Notes: a model not told the origin generated them from the letters alone. A stretch of 9,484 bases of DNA from Candidatus Omnitrophota bacterium (GCA_028717765.1 JAQUNE010000045.1:1-9484); one strand, 5' to 3'. Shown: positions 1 through 7,340, counted from the first letter of the stretch. Program-made: numbers and translations.

Positions 1-1
1 A

Positions 2-475
2 TTAGGCACGCCAAATATCGGGCTGATTTTAAGAGGAAGTTTGCCGACGCCAAGTGATTTTCTGGGAGGTAATCCTTTTATTCAAACAGTTACTTCTGGC
101 ATTGATTCTACTGCTTCGGGAAACCCGGGTGGTATTGATTTTCGTTACATCGGGTTAATGACAAAATTTGAAAAAAGTAACTTTAAGAATGCTTTTACTA
201 TGCCAGATATTACAAATCTTAAGGCAATTAACTTGGCATCTGAAAAAGCGGATTTGGATAAAATGCTGCATTCGGGGATCATGCCTTCAGCAGAAAGGCT
301 GACTGATTATCTTGCTGCTTGTTATTTGGCAAAAGGCAAGGAAGGCGGCAGCCAGGAAGCAGTCAGCTGTTTAACCAAGTATTTCCGGCTTGAGGAAGAT
401 AATGTGGTAGCGGAAACTGACCCGCAGCTACGTTCTTTTATCTGGTTCATGGAGTCAGAAGGGATTGCTGGATAG
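2..475 (+). CDS. C-terminal part of an unrecognised protein (5' end outside window)
   Basis: The reading frame is open from the first full codon of the window to a TAG stop, so the gene starts upstream; a TTG at 41 is only an internal codon. The visible 157 residues begin with a Gly/Pro/Ser/Thr-rich, low-complexity stretch (LPTPSDFLGGNPF and SGIDSTASGNPGG) ending in the motif GGIDFRYIG. A compact helix-rich tail follows, with SGIMPSAERLTDYLAACYLA and two conserved-looking Cys residues. No enzyme family is recognised, and no membrane segment is visible in this part. I recall similar tails (GGIDFR, then SGIxPSxERI) at the ends of large proteins in Omnitrophota, where they follow long Pro/Gly linkers; this is memory, not a search result. 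The gene is followed directly by a strong terminator, so it ends its own transcription unit. Function unknown. Confidence 0.75.
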   Translation, partial: LGTPNIGLILRGSLPTPSDFLGGNPFIQTVTSGIDSTASGNPGGIDFRYIGLMTKFEKSNFKNAFTMPDITNLKAINLASEKADLDKMLHSGIMPSAERLTDYLAACYLAKGKEGGSQEAVSCLTKYFRLEEDNVVAETDPQLRSFIWFMESEGIAG

Positions 476-499
476 TTTAGTATCACAAAAGGCAATTTT

Positions 500-540
500 A
501 AGGCCTTATCCGTTTACGGATAAGGCCTTTTCTTTTTTTC
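500..540 (+). terminator. Intrinsic (Rho-independent) terminator
   Basis: A perfect 13-bp stem (AAGGCCTTATCCG at 500-512 paired with 517-529) closes a TTTA loop and is followed by a T-rich tract (530-539, one C interruption). It sits 24 bp after the stop of the first gene. There is no matching T-tract on the other strand, so it works for plus-strand transcription only. It separates the truncated first gene from the osmC-pyk operon. Confidence 0.93.
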
Positions 541-568
541 TTGCTAAGCGCAATTTTCCGACTATAAT
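541..568 (+). promoter_or_regulatory. Sigma-70-type promoter for the osmC-pyk-yggU-CE4-GT unit
   Basis: TTGCTA at 541-546 (4 of 6 matches to TTGACA) is separated by 16 bp from a perfect TATAAT at 563-568. The predicted transcription start is near 575, leaving a leader of about 19 nt that contains a strong ribosome binding site. The -35 box begins at the base right after the upstream terminator's T-tract. Confidence 0.75.
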
Positions 569-593
569 AAATATTCGCGAAGGAGGGTTCTCT

Positions 594-974
594 ATGTATC
601 AAGTCGAAGTAATCCATGAAAAAGATTATACATTTACGGTCAAATCTAAAAACTATCAGTTTAATGTTGATATTAAAGGTAATGGGATTACACCACCGGA
701 TACCTTATTGGCTAGCTTAGGCAGCTGTATCGGCGTATATGTGCGTAAATATTCCGAAGGCGCGAAATTAGGAATAGAAAACTTTAGCATTAATGTCACA
801 GCAGATTTTTCTAAAGAGCCGCCGGCATGTTTTAGGGAGATTAAAGTCTCTTTGGATTTAAAAGGCGCGCAGCTTGATGAGCGCAGAAAGAAAGCATTGC
901 TGGAATTCATCAAAAACTGTCCGGTTCACCATACCTTAGAAGCAAATCCGAGAATAGAAATAGAGATTATCTAA
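594..974 (+). CDS. OsmC/Ohr-family peroxiredoxin-like protein
   Basis: This 126-residue protein matches the OsmC superfamily, small dimeric thiol peroxidases that reduce organic or fatty-acid hydroperoxides in the cytoplasm. The two redox cysteines lie in the expected places: Cys45 in LLASLGSCIG at the start of the central helix, and Cys109 in KNCPVHHTL near the C-terminus. The length suits the short YhfA-like branch. The ATG at 594 is chosen because AGGAGGG (581-587) lies 6 nt upstream. The frame is open back to 465, but that extension would translate through the terminator hairpin and the promoter. It is the first gene of the operon and lies 29 bp before pyruvate kinase. A role in peroxide detoxification follows from the family; the exact substrate cannot be read from the sequence. 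Confidence 0.9.
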   Translation: MYQVEVIHEKDYTFTVKSKNYQFNVDIKGNGITPPDTLLASLGSCIGVYVRKYSEGAKLGIENFSINVTADFSKEPPACFREIKVSLDLKGAQLDERRKKALLEFIKNCPVHHTLEANPRIEIEII

Positions 975-976
975 TA

Positions 977-1003
977 GGGGACGTTCCCCAAGGTGCCACC
1001 CTT
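977..1003 (+). repeat. GC-rich palindromic element (REP-like) before pyruvate kinase
   Basis: The whole osmC-pyk gap is occupied by two small inverted repeats. GGGGACGTTCCCC (977-989) pairs GGGGA with TCCCC around a CGT loop, and AAGGTGCCACCCTT (990-1003) has AAGG/CCTT ends. The GC-rich block stands out from the AT-rich surroundings. No second copy is present in this window, so its status as a genome-wide repeat is an inference. AAGGTG at 990-995 also sits 8 nt before the pyruvate kinase ATG and is the only Shine-Dalgarno-like sequence there. Confidence 0.45.
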
Positions 1004-2044
1004 ATGACAAAAGCAAAAATCATCTGTACGATCGGCCCGGCAAGTAGTTCGCCTTCAGTATTAAGCGCTTTAATGCGCAAGGGGATGGATGTTGCCCGGT
1101 TGAATTTTTCCCATGCTGATCTTCCTTGGCATCAGAAAACCATTGATCTAATCCGGCAACTAAATCAAAAATACCGCCGCAAGATAAAGATTTTACAGGA
1201 TCTTGAAGGCCACCGGATCAGGATCGGCAAGTTAAGAAATAAAAATGGAATTACTTTAAATAAGAGGCAGCTTGTCTTTTTGATGCACCGCAGTGTTTCA
1301 AAAAATGAGAAAGTTATTCCATTTGATTACAACGGTCCGTTACGACAGATAAAACCCGGCAGCCATATTTTTATTGATGACGGAAATATTTGTTTATTGG
1401 TCAGGAACAGTACCAAAGAATATGTTAAAGCTGAGGTATTGATTCCAGGTATAGTTAGGGAAAATAAAGGCGTGAATATTCCTGATATCAACCTTAAATT
1501 TAAAGGCCTGACTGCAAAAGATGAAATCGATATTGATTTTGGGATTAAGAAAAGAGTAGATTTTATCGCTCAATCCTTTGTGAGGAGTAAAGAAGATATG
1601 CTTTTACTGCGAGATTTGCTGCATAGAAAACAGGCTAAATGTAAGATCATCGCTAAGATTGAAAATCGGCAAGGGATAAAAAATATCGATGAAATCATTG
1701 ATGTTTCAGATGGGATAATGATTGCGCGGGGCGATATGGGGGTATCGTTACCAATTTATATGGTGCCGATGATGCAAAAAATAATTATCAGGAAATGTAA
1801 TCAAAAGAAGAAATTTGTGATTACCGCTACACAGATGCTAGAGAGCATGACTGAGCATTTTCGGCCTACGCGTGCCGAAGTAAGCGATGTTGCCAATGCC
1901 GTTCTTGATGGTTCGGATTATCTTATGCTTTCCGCGGAAACCGCTTCAGGTAAATACCCGATTCAGGCGCTGGAAATGATGCAGCAGACTATTAAGTTCA
2001 CTGAAGAGAATATATGTTTAATTAAAAGCCGTACGCAGGAATGA
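1004..2044 (+). CDS. pyk: Pyruvate kinase, short form lacking the C-terminal domain
   Basis: Catalyses phosphoenolpyruvate plus ADP to pyruvate plus ATP, the last step of glycolysis, in the cytoplasm. The N-terminal half of the barrel (KIICTIGPASSS, ARLNFSH with Arg32, Asn34, Ser36), the lid B-domain (about residues 76-158, with IDDGN and KGVNIP) and the rest of the barrel are all present. The family signature AKIENRQGI carries catalytic Lys218 and metal-binding Glu220; Asp244 (ARGDMG) and Thr276 (TATQMLESM) are also conserved. The protein is 346 residues against about 470 for typical enzymes: it ends just after SAETASGKYP and the following helix, where the allosteric C-domain would begin. 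Oddities are Leu67 and Arg71 in the DLEGHRIR segment (usually DTKGPEIR or DLQGPKIR) and Ser248 where Glu is usual after GDLGV. The stop overlaps the next start as ATGA, so there is no room for a frameshifted C-domain. Confidence 0.93.
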   Translation: MTKAKIICTIGPASSSPSVLSALMRKGMDVARLNFSHADLPWHQKTIDLIRQLNQKYRRKIKILQDLEGHRIRIGKLRNKNGITLNKRQLVFLMHRSVSKNEKVIPFDYNGPLRQIKPGSHIFIDDGNICLLVRNSTKEYVKAEVLIPGIVRENKGVNIPDINLKFKGLTAKDEIDIDFGIKKRVDFIAQSFVRSKEDMLLLRDLLHRKQAKCKIIAKIENRQGIKNIDEIIDVSDGIMIARGDMGVSLPIYMVPMMQKIIIRKCNQKKKFVITATQMLESMTEHFRPTRAEVSDVANAVLDGSDYLMLSAETASGKYPIQALEMMQQTIKFTEENICLIKSRTQE

Positions 2045-2259
2045 AGCTTAATATAAAAGTAAAAGCTAATGCAAAGCAGGATAAAGTCGAGAAAATATCA
2101 AATGATGAATTTATATTATGGGTTAGAGAGCCGGCAACTGAGGGCAAGGCTAATACGGCCGTGATTGAAGCATTAAGTAAATATTTTGACTTGGCGAAAT
2201 CCAGGATCACCATTATTAGAGGACAAAAGAATAAGCGTAAAGTTATTGAAGTAATTTAA
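2041..2259 (+). CDS. YggU/DUF167 (UPF0235) family protein
   Basis: This 72-residue protein is a complete small DUF167 domain: a first beta strand (LNIKVKANAKQDKV), the family hallmark EPATEGKANTAVIEALSKYF, and a closing strand with RGQKNKRKVIEV. The family is widespread and structurally known, but its biochemical role is not settled; it is soluble and probably cytoplasmic. The ATG overlaps the pyruvate kinase stop (ATGA). AGGA directly before the ATG is too close to act as a good ribosome binding site, so translational coupling to pyk is likely. Confidence 0.88.
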   Translation: MKLNIKVKANAKQDKVEKISNDEFILWVREPATEGKANTAVIEALSKYFDLAKSRITIIRGQKNKRKVIEVI

Positions 2260-2262
2260 AAA

Positions 2263-3015
2263 ATGAAAAATAAAAAGAGTTTTATCATTAGTTTAACAAT
2301 AGTTGTGTTTATTATCTTACTTGCAGTAGTATCATTTACGATATTCTTTGATCAGGCGGTGCTGGTGCGTAGAGGCACAGTTTATCGAGTGCCAGAATCG
2401 CAAAAACTGGTGGCAATAACCTTTGATGATGGCCCATCTCCGGTCTGGACCCCAAAAATATTAGACGCTTTGCAAAGAGCCGGTGTCAAAGCAACATTCT
2501 TTATGATCGGAGAGCATGTTTTAAAATATCCCGAGATTGCTAAAAGAGTAGTAAAAGAAGGGCATGAGATTGGAAATCATAGTTTTGATCATCATGTCCT
2601 GCTTTATTATACTATGGAAGAATTAGAACAAGAGGTCAATAGCGGAGAAGACGCGATTAGAAAAGTCACCGGAGTAACAACGCATTATTTTCGTCCGCCA
2701 AAGGCTTGGTTGACAGCTGCGGAAAAGAAAAAATTAAAAGAAATGGGCTATGAGGTCATCCTTTGGTCGCTAAATTCCAAGGACTGGGTAACCTTTGATG
2801 ATAAATATATAATTCGATATTTAGTGCGCCATGTCCGGCCAGGCGATATCATTCTTTTTCATGATAGCGGCGGTGTATTTAATACTGAAGGCGGAAGCCG
2901 GCATGAAACAGTTTTAACTATACCGAAGCTAGTGGAGAAATTACAGGACCGGGGTTATAAATTTGTGACAATATCGCAGCTTCTTGACCAGGGGAAGGAT
3001 AAAAATCGTGAATAA
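2263..3015 (+). CDS. Membrane-anchored polysaccharide deacetylase (CE4/NodB domain)
   Basis: This 250-residue protein has a lysine-rich start (MKNKKS), one hydrophobic segment (about residues 7-29) acting as signal anchor, and a NodB homology domain (about 47-240) expected outside the cytoplasmic membrane. The CE4 motifs are clear. TFDDGPS has catalytic-base Asp55 and metal-binding Asp56. HEIGNHSFDH supplies metal ligands His106 and His110. FRPP (Arg144) is motif 3, KDW (Asp174, Trp175) is motif 4 and LFHD (His200) is motif 5. Such enzymes remove N-acetyl, or sometimes formyl or O-acetyl, groups from envelope glycans or lipid-linked sugars using a divalent metal. Motif 3 continues KAW instead of the usual YG, which may affect substrate choice. 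The gene starts 3 bp after the DUF167 stop without a clear ribosome binding site and overlaps the next gene by 8 bp. Substrate not determinable. Confidence 0.92.
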   Translation: MKNKKSFIISLTIVVFIILLAVVSFTIFFDQAVLVRRGTVYRVPESQKLVAITFDDGPSPVWTPKILDALQRAGVKATFFMIGEHVLKYPEIAKRVVKEGHEIGNHSFDHHVLLYYTMEELEQEVNSGEDAIRKVTGVTTHYFRPPKAWLTAAEKKKLKEMGYEVILWSLNSKDWVTFDDKYIIRYLVRHVRPGDIILFHDSGGVFNTEGGSRHETVLTIPKLVEKLQDRGYKFVTISQLLDQGKDKNRE

Positions 3016-4666
3016 AAATATGCGTTATTGCCTAATTCTGCTTGTGATTACCTATTTCTTTTTTATCTTTGGCAATAGTATTGTCAGTTTGACAAATCCG
3101 GATGAAGTTTTTTATACTTTAACAGCAAAAGAAATGGTGCAACATAATACTTGGATGACCCCGTTTCTTTTCGGCCAGCCGCAATTTGAAAAACCGATTT
3201 TTTTATATTGGCTTTTACGCGCGGCTTTTATAATTTTTGGGGTAACACCTTTTGCCGCACGCTTTTTTCCGGCCTTTTTCGCAATCTTAGGTGTTTTGGC
3301 GGTTTATGCTTTAAGCCTGCTGGGATTTAAAAATGAAAAGAAGGCTTTTATCTCGGCACTGGTATTAGCTTCCTGCGGCCTTTACATCGGGTTGGCAAGG
3401 ACAGTATTTACGGACATGATCTTTTCCATATTCATCCTTTTTTCATTATTGGCATTTTTCTGGGGATATTCTACGGCTAGGCATAAAAATTTAAGCATTA
3501 TTATAACCTTTATAGCTTCTGCTTTGGCAGTTTTGAGTAAGGGGCCTTTAGGATTACTTATTCCGTTCGCGGTAATCATAGTTTTTTTACTGATAAAGAA
3601 AGAAGTGAAATACCTTTTTTCTAAAGGAACTTTTTGGGGTTTTTTACTTTTTCTTCTAATAGGCATACCCTGGTATATCCTAATGATACAAAAATATGGG
3701 CAGGGCTTTACGCACGAGTTTTTCTATAATGACCACTACCGTAGGTTAATTGAAGCGGAGCATCTTACCAATGATACCTGGTATTTCTATCCAATGTCAA
3801 TGGTAGGATGTTTATTTCCCTGGAGCATATTTTTGTTAGTTGCTTTATTTTATTGGTTCAATGATTTTAAGCAAAATAAGCTTAAGCCAATACATCTTTT
3901 TTCTTATTGTTGGGTAGTCGTTACCTTCCTGATTTTTCAACCGGCGCACTCAAAACTCATCAGTTATATTTTCCCACTTTTCCCCGCATTAAGTATGATT
4001 ACCGGAGACTTTATTTATGATATCGCCCTTAAGGAAAATAAAAGTAAGCAATTTAAAATCATTTCTTTGATTACCTGGTTTATCCTTTTCTGTATCCCCA
4101 TAGGCTTGCTTGTAGCCTATTCAAAATTTTCAAATTACTTGTCGTCAAAAATGCCTGTTTATGGGATGGTGGTCATATTTTTGATTTGGTTAGGCTTATT
4201 ACTTAATTTTATCCTCAAGCGTAAATATTTTAGGATGGTTTATGCACTCTCGTTTTTAGTACCGATATTTTTAGCGGTTATTCCCTTTGTGAAAAATGAT
4301 ATTGAGCCGTATATTTCCTCAAAGGCTGCCTGTGAATATTTGTTAAAAAATTACCCGGTAGATAATACCATACTTACCTCAAAGTTCTTTTTACGCGGAA
4401 CGAGGTTTTTTACGGATAAAGAGGTCGCTGCCTTTAGCCCTTATGGCAAGAATTTCTTTAGCCCCCATCCTGTACGGTTCCTTGATACAGACGAAAAAGT
4501 AAGAGAATTTATGGATATTCAAGGGGTAAACTTTTTAGTGCTTAATCATAATTCGGTGGAGGACTTAGAGCGGATAGCGAAGATGTATAATTTTAAGATT
4601 ACCCTCTTAAAGATTGTCGGGGATGAGTTTATTATGAAAGCGCAAAGCGCGGTTAAGACAAAATAA
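3008..4666 (+). CDS. ArnT/PMT-like membrane glycosyltransferase (GT-C fold, GT83-type)
   Basis: This 552-residue polytopic protein has roughly a dozen hydrophobic segments and a soluble C-terminal region (about the last 120 residues). It resembles the PMT_2/ArnT superfamily, which transfers a sugar from a polyprenyl-phosphate donor to lipid A, protein or another envelope acceptor on the outer face of the membrane. Family marks are TNPDE (Asp32, Glu33) in the first external loop, FEKPIFLYW (Lys62-Pro63), RTVFTDM (Asp136) and LSKGPLGLLIP. The length is close to ArnT (about 550). The GTG at 3008 is preferred: GGGGAAGGA (2991-2999) lies 8 nt before it and it overlaps the deacetylase stop. The next in-frame ATG (3020) is too far from that site, and the TTG at 2984 lies upstream of it. 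Donor and acceptor sugars are unknown. The 3' end overlaps the convergent GH94 gene by 14 bp. Confidence 0.87.
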   Translation: MNKNMRYCLILLVITYFFFIFGNSIVSLTNPDEVFYTLTAKEMVQHNTWMTPFLFGQPQFEKPIFLYWLLRAAFIIFGVTPFAARFFPAFFAILGVLAVYALSLLGFKNEKKAFISALVLASCGLYIGLARTVFTDMIFSIFILFSLLAFFWGYSTARHKNLSIIITFIASALAVLSKGPLGLLIPFAVIIVFLLIKKEVKYLFSKGTFWGFLLFLLIGIPWYILMIQKYGQGFTHEFFYNDHYRRLIEAEHLTNDTWYFYPMSMVGCLFPWSIFLLVALFYWFNDFKQNKLKPIHLFSYCWVVVTFLIFQPAHSKLISYIFPLFPALSMITGDFIYDIALKENKSKQFKIISLITWFILFCIPIGLLVAYSKFSNYLSSKMPVYGMVVIFLIWLGLLLNFILKRKYFRMVYALSFLVPIFLAVIPFVKNDIEPYISSKAACEYLLKNYPVDNTILTSKFFLRGTRFFTDKEVAAFSPYGKNFFSPHPVRFLDTDEKVREFMDIQGVNFLVLNHNSVEDLERIAKMYNFKITLLKIVGDEFIMKAQSAVKTK

Positions 4667-7340
4667 TTTCGAAGGTATTAAGTTTTTCTTTGGCAAGAGT
4701 AAGTAAATCTTTGCGTTTTAAACGAAAAAGGGCGAGGTTTGTTTTTTCTAAGAGTATTTTTCCATTTAAACCAACCTGTGTTATTGCATATTCCTTAAAA
4801 TCTTTTCCACGCGGATTAATGAATTTTACTTCAATTCTTCTTTTCGCAAATTCCGTAACCAGAGAAATCTCCTTATTCTTCCCAAACTGCTTGCTAGTTA
4901 ATTTTGGTTCGATAATTAAATCACCGTATTTACCTCTTATCCCGAAAACCTGGGTAAGCATGGTAAAGATAAACCAGCTGGCTGAACCGGTAAGATAACT
5001 GTACATGCCGCGTCCTGTTGTGTCAAAGTATTCCGGAAGGCAGGGATAAATTTTACTTGTCCGGGTATCTGTAGCCATTTTATAGATGGAATTAATTACT
5101 TCAAAACCTTCTTTTACAAGCCCGCGTTTATATAAGCCATAAGCAAACATCACCGCCATATGATTAAAAAAAGCCCCGTTTTCCTTATCTCCATAAACAA
5201 AGGAGAAAGCCCTGCCAAGGCCAAGTTGTTCATTTTTAAAATCCGTGTTCAAATGAAAACCACCGAGTTTTTTAGACTGTAAATATTTTTTCGCATTTTT
5301 AAAGATAGTTTTAATTTGCGCGTCAGTAGCTACGCCGGACATAATTGTAAAACTTTGGCCGGTTAAAGTCATTTGGGGATTACTTTTGATAATTCCTTCA
5401 ACCCTTTGTTTATGATTATCGTAGTATCCATTATATATACCGGGTTTTAACCATTCAGTCTTTCTAATATGCGAGGTGATCCAATCTGCCTTCATTTTAA
5501 GGTCTTGGATCAAAGCTGGCACAGGTAGAAGCGTAGTTTTTCCGGAAATCTCTGATTTTACTGCCCGGAAATAATCATTTAAGCGCGCTACTTTAGCGTC
5601 CTTGTCAGAATAGTTGATTTTTTTACCGGTAAGAGAATCAAGGAGCATAGTAAGTTCCTTAAAAACACTAATATTATTAGTGCCCAGGTTTTCCAATATT
5701 TCACAGAGGGAGAATAAGTTTTGCGCATACAAAGCACTAAAGGCAACGCTTTCACCGTTTTCGCCGGCCATATCCAGCCCGTCATTCCAATCGGCATTTT
5801 CTAGGCGGATATGGTTATGCGGTCCGACATTAAAAAATTGTACCAAATTTTGGACTAAAAGATGCTCTAAAACAGTACCTAAATAGGCTTTTTTATTTTT
5901 AGTTTTTAATTCTTTTCCGTATTCTGGGGTCCAATAGTGGTCTTTTTCTTTTCCGCGCGATAATTGTAGGTCACGGAAATAACTTACCCTTTCCTGTAAA
6001 ATTTTGAAATCCTGGGTTTGATCGATATAAAGCTGAATAGTTAAAAGCGGCCAGGCTGCATGGTCCATCCAGACACGGCTGATATTATTGCGGTCAGCAA
6101 TGAATTCACCAGGGTTTTGCCCGATAATTGTCGCGTTTGAGCCATCAATGCGTACTCCTTTGAAATTATTGATTAAGAGATTTCTTGTAGTTTCAGGATT
6201 AGTTAAAATTAAAGAAAGGCAATCCTGCCATAAATCACGCCATCCGCGCCCGCCTTTGCCATAGTCGAAATCAGGCAGGAAGGAGCAGCCAAAGATCCTT
6301 CTGAGGGTTGGCTGGACCGTAACCCAGCGTAGCCAGTTATCGAAATTTTTATCAGCAGTATTGGTGCTTATTTCTGAACTTTTCTCTAGCCAGAATTTTT
6401 CGGTTAAGTCTCGTGCACGGTTAATTTTTTCTACGCTGTTAAATCTATTTAAAATCTTCGCAATATCTCTTTGCTGATTCGTAATACCTAAGAGGATGAT
6501 ATAAGTACATGATTTTTTCGGGCCAAGAGTTCTTCTTTTAAACTTTAATCCTCCAAATGCTTCCCTTCCGTTAATTGGCAGGGATATATCTGGAGGAAGA
6601 TTTTCCAGTATAGCTTTGGGTGCTTCCAGGTCCGAAGTTTCACCGCAAAAGCTTTCTTGGGTCGGGTAAAAATATTGCGGCTTGGATTTATTCTCATCAA
6701 TACCTAAGATAAAATATGATGTGGAGTTCTTCTCGTGCCCGGATTCATTAAACTTTAGGGTAGGGGTTAAAATCACGCCATTTTTTATAATTTGTATACG
6801 ATTTAATAAAGAAGTAACATGGCGGTGGTCGTGAAGATTGTTTGCCGAACGGCCATATATAGGTATGGCAGCAGTAGGCGTAAAGTCGATCGTCTTGCGT
6901 GAGGTATTCGTAATACGCACCTGCATAATTTCTACCGGTTCTGCGCTTGCCGGGGCAAAAGAAGTAATTTCTGCTTTTAAGCCGATTTTTTGGTTTTCCC
7001 GGGTAATTTTATGCCAGAGTAGCCCAGCCTCTAATTTAAATTTATCGGATTTAGCGAGTGCTAAATCTTTAGAAACACCGCTAGCTGACCAAACCTTTTT
7101 AGAATCTAGGTATAACCAGAAATTGCGGCTTAATTTAGAATCACTGAGGCTATGGCGGGAAACCGGCTCAAGAAGGAAAGTATTAAAACTAGTTTTCGCA
7201 TCGCCATGTAAGTCGCTAGATACACAGGACATAAAAGGATGGTTATTGCAAAGCGGAAAATAAAGTGACTTAATTTTATCTGCATTCTCCGAGACGAAGC
7301 TTCCGGAATCATCGCTAAACTTCCAAAGTTCTTTTTCCAT
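4653..7340 (-). CDS. GH94-family glycoside phosphorylase (cellobiose / beta-1,2-oligoglucan phosphorylase-like)
   Basis: This 895-residue protein without a signal peptide or membrane segment matches GH94 inverting phosphorylases, which split beta-glucosides with phosphate to release alpha-sugar 1-phosphate in the cytoplasm. An N-terminal beta-sandwich (about 20-300: LYFPLCNNHPFMS, LHGDAKTSFNTFLLEPVS, YGRSANNLHDHRHVTSLLN) leads by a linker into the (alpha/alpha)6 barrel (about 330-800). The barrel has GGRGWRDLWQD (364-373), the catalytic motif ADWNDGLD (516-523), NGAFFNH (His728, probable phosphate ligand) and YLTGSASW (782-789, phosphate loop). A beta-rich C-terminal part ends it. From memory, the GRSANNLHDHRHVTSLL block is shared with 'cellobiose phosphorylase' annotations close to beta-1,2-oligoglucan phosphorylase, but those are about 1,100 residues, so specificity stays open. 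The start is supported by homology of the first 40 residues; there is no ribosome binding site, and a promoter abuts the ATG. Confidence 0.9.
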   Translation of the reverse strand: MEKELWKFSDDSGSFVSENADKIKSLYFPLCNNHPFMSCVSSDLHGDAKTSFNTFLLEPVSRHSLSDSKLSRNFWLYLDSKKVWSASGVSKDLALAKSDKFKLEAGLLWHKITRENQKIGLKAEITSFAPASAEPVEIMQVRITNTSRKTIDFTPTAAIPIYGRSANNLHDHRHVTSLLNRIQIIKNGVILTPTLKFNESGHEKNSTSYFILGIDENKSKPQYFYPTQESFCGETSDLEAPKAILENLPPDISLPINGREAFGGLKFKRRTLGPKKSCTYIILLGITNQQRDIAKILNRFNSVEKINRARDLTEKFWLEKSSEISTNTADKNFDNWLRWVTVQPTLRRIFGCSFLPDFDYGKGGRGWRDLWQDCLSLILTNPETTRNLLINNFKGVRIDGSNATIIGQNPGEFIADRNNISRVWMDHAAWPLLTIQLYIDQTQDFKILQERVSYFRDLQLSRGKEKDHYWTPEYGKELKTKNKKAYLGTVLEHLLVQNLVQFFNVGPHNHIRLENADWNDGLDMAGENGESVAFSALYAQNLFSLCEILENLGTNNISVFKELTMLLDSLTGKKINYSDKDAKVARLNDYFRAVKSEISGKTTLLPVPALIQDLKMKADWITSHIRKTEWLKPGIYNGYYDNHKQRVEGIIKSNPQMTLTGQSFTIMSGVATDAQIKTIFKNAKKYLQSKKLGGFHLNTDFKNEQLGLGRAFSFVYGDKENGAFFNHMAVMFAYGLYKRGLVKEGFEVINSIYKMATDTRTSKIYPCLPEYFDTTGRGMYSYLTGSASWFIFTMLTQVFGIRGKYGDLIIEPKLTSKQFGKNKEISLVTEFAKRRIEVKFINPRGKDFKEYAITQVGLNGKILLEKTNLALFRLKRKDLLTLAKEKLNTFEIILS

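Noticed and set aside
465..593. Upstream extension of the OsmC reading frame to 465
   Set aside because: It would translate through a 13-bp terminator hairpin and the TATAAT promoter; AGGAGGG before the ATG at 594 and family length fix the start there.
2984..3007. TTG at 2984 as the start of the glycosyltransferase
   Set aside because: It lies upstream of the GGGGAAGGA ribosome binding site, which is well spaced for the GTG at 3008.
4640..4650. GCGCAAAGCGC hairpin near the end of the glycosyltransferase gene as a terminator
   Set aside because: The stem is 4 bp with a 3-nt loop, lies inside the coding sequence, and no T-tract follows on either strand.
4690..7312. Several open frames of 60-141 codons on both strands inside the GH94 gene
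   Set aside because: They overlap a complete, motif-supported GH94 coding sequence, lack ribosome binding sites and resemble no family.
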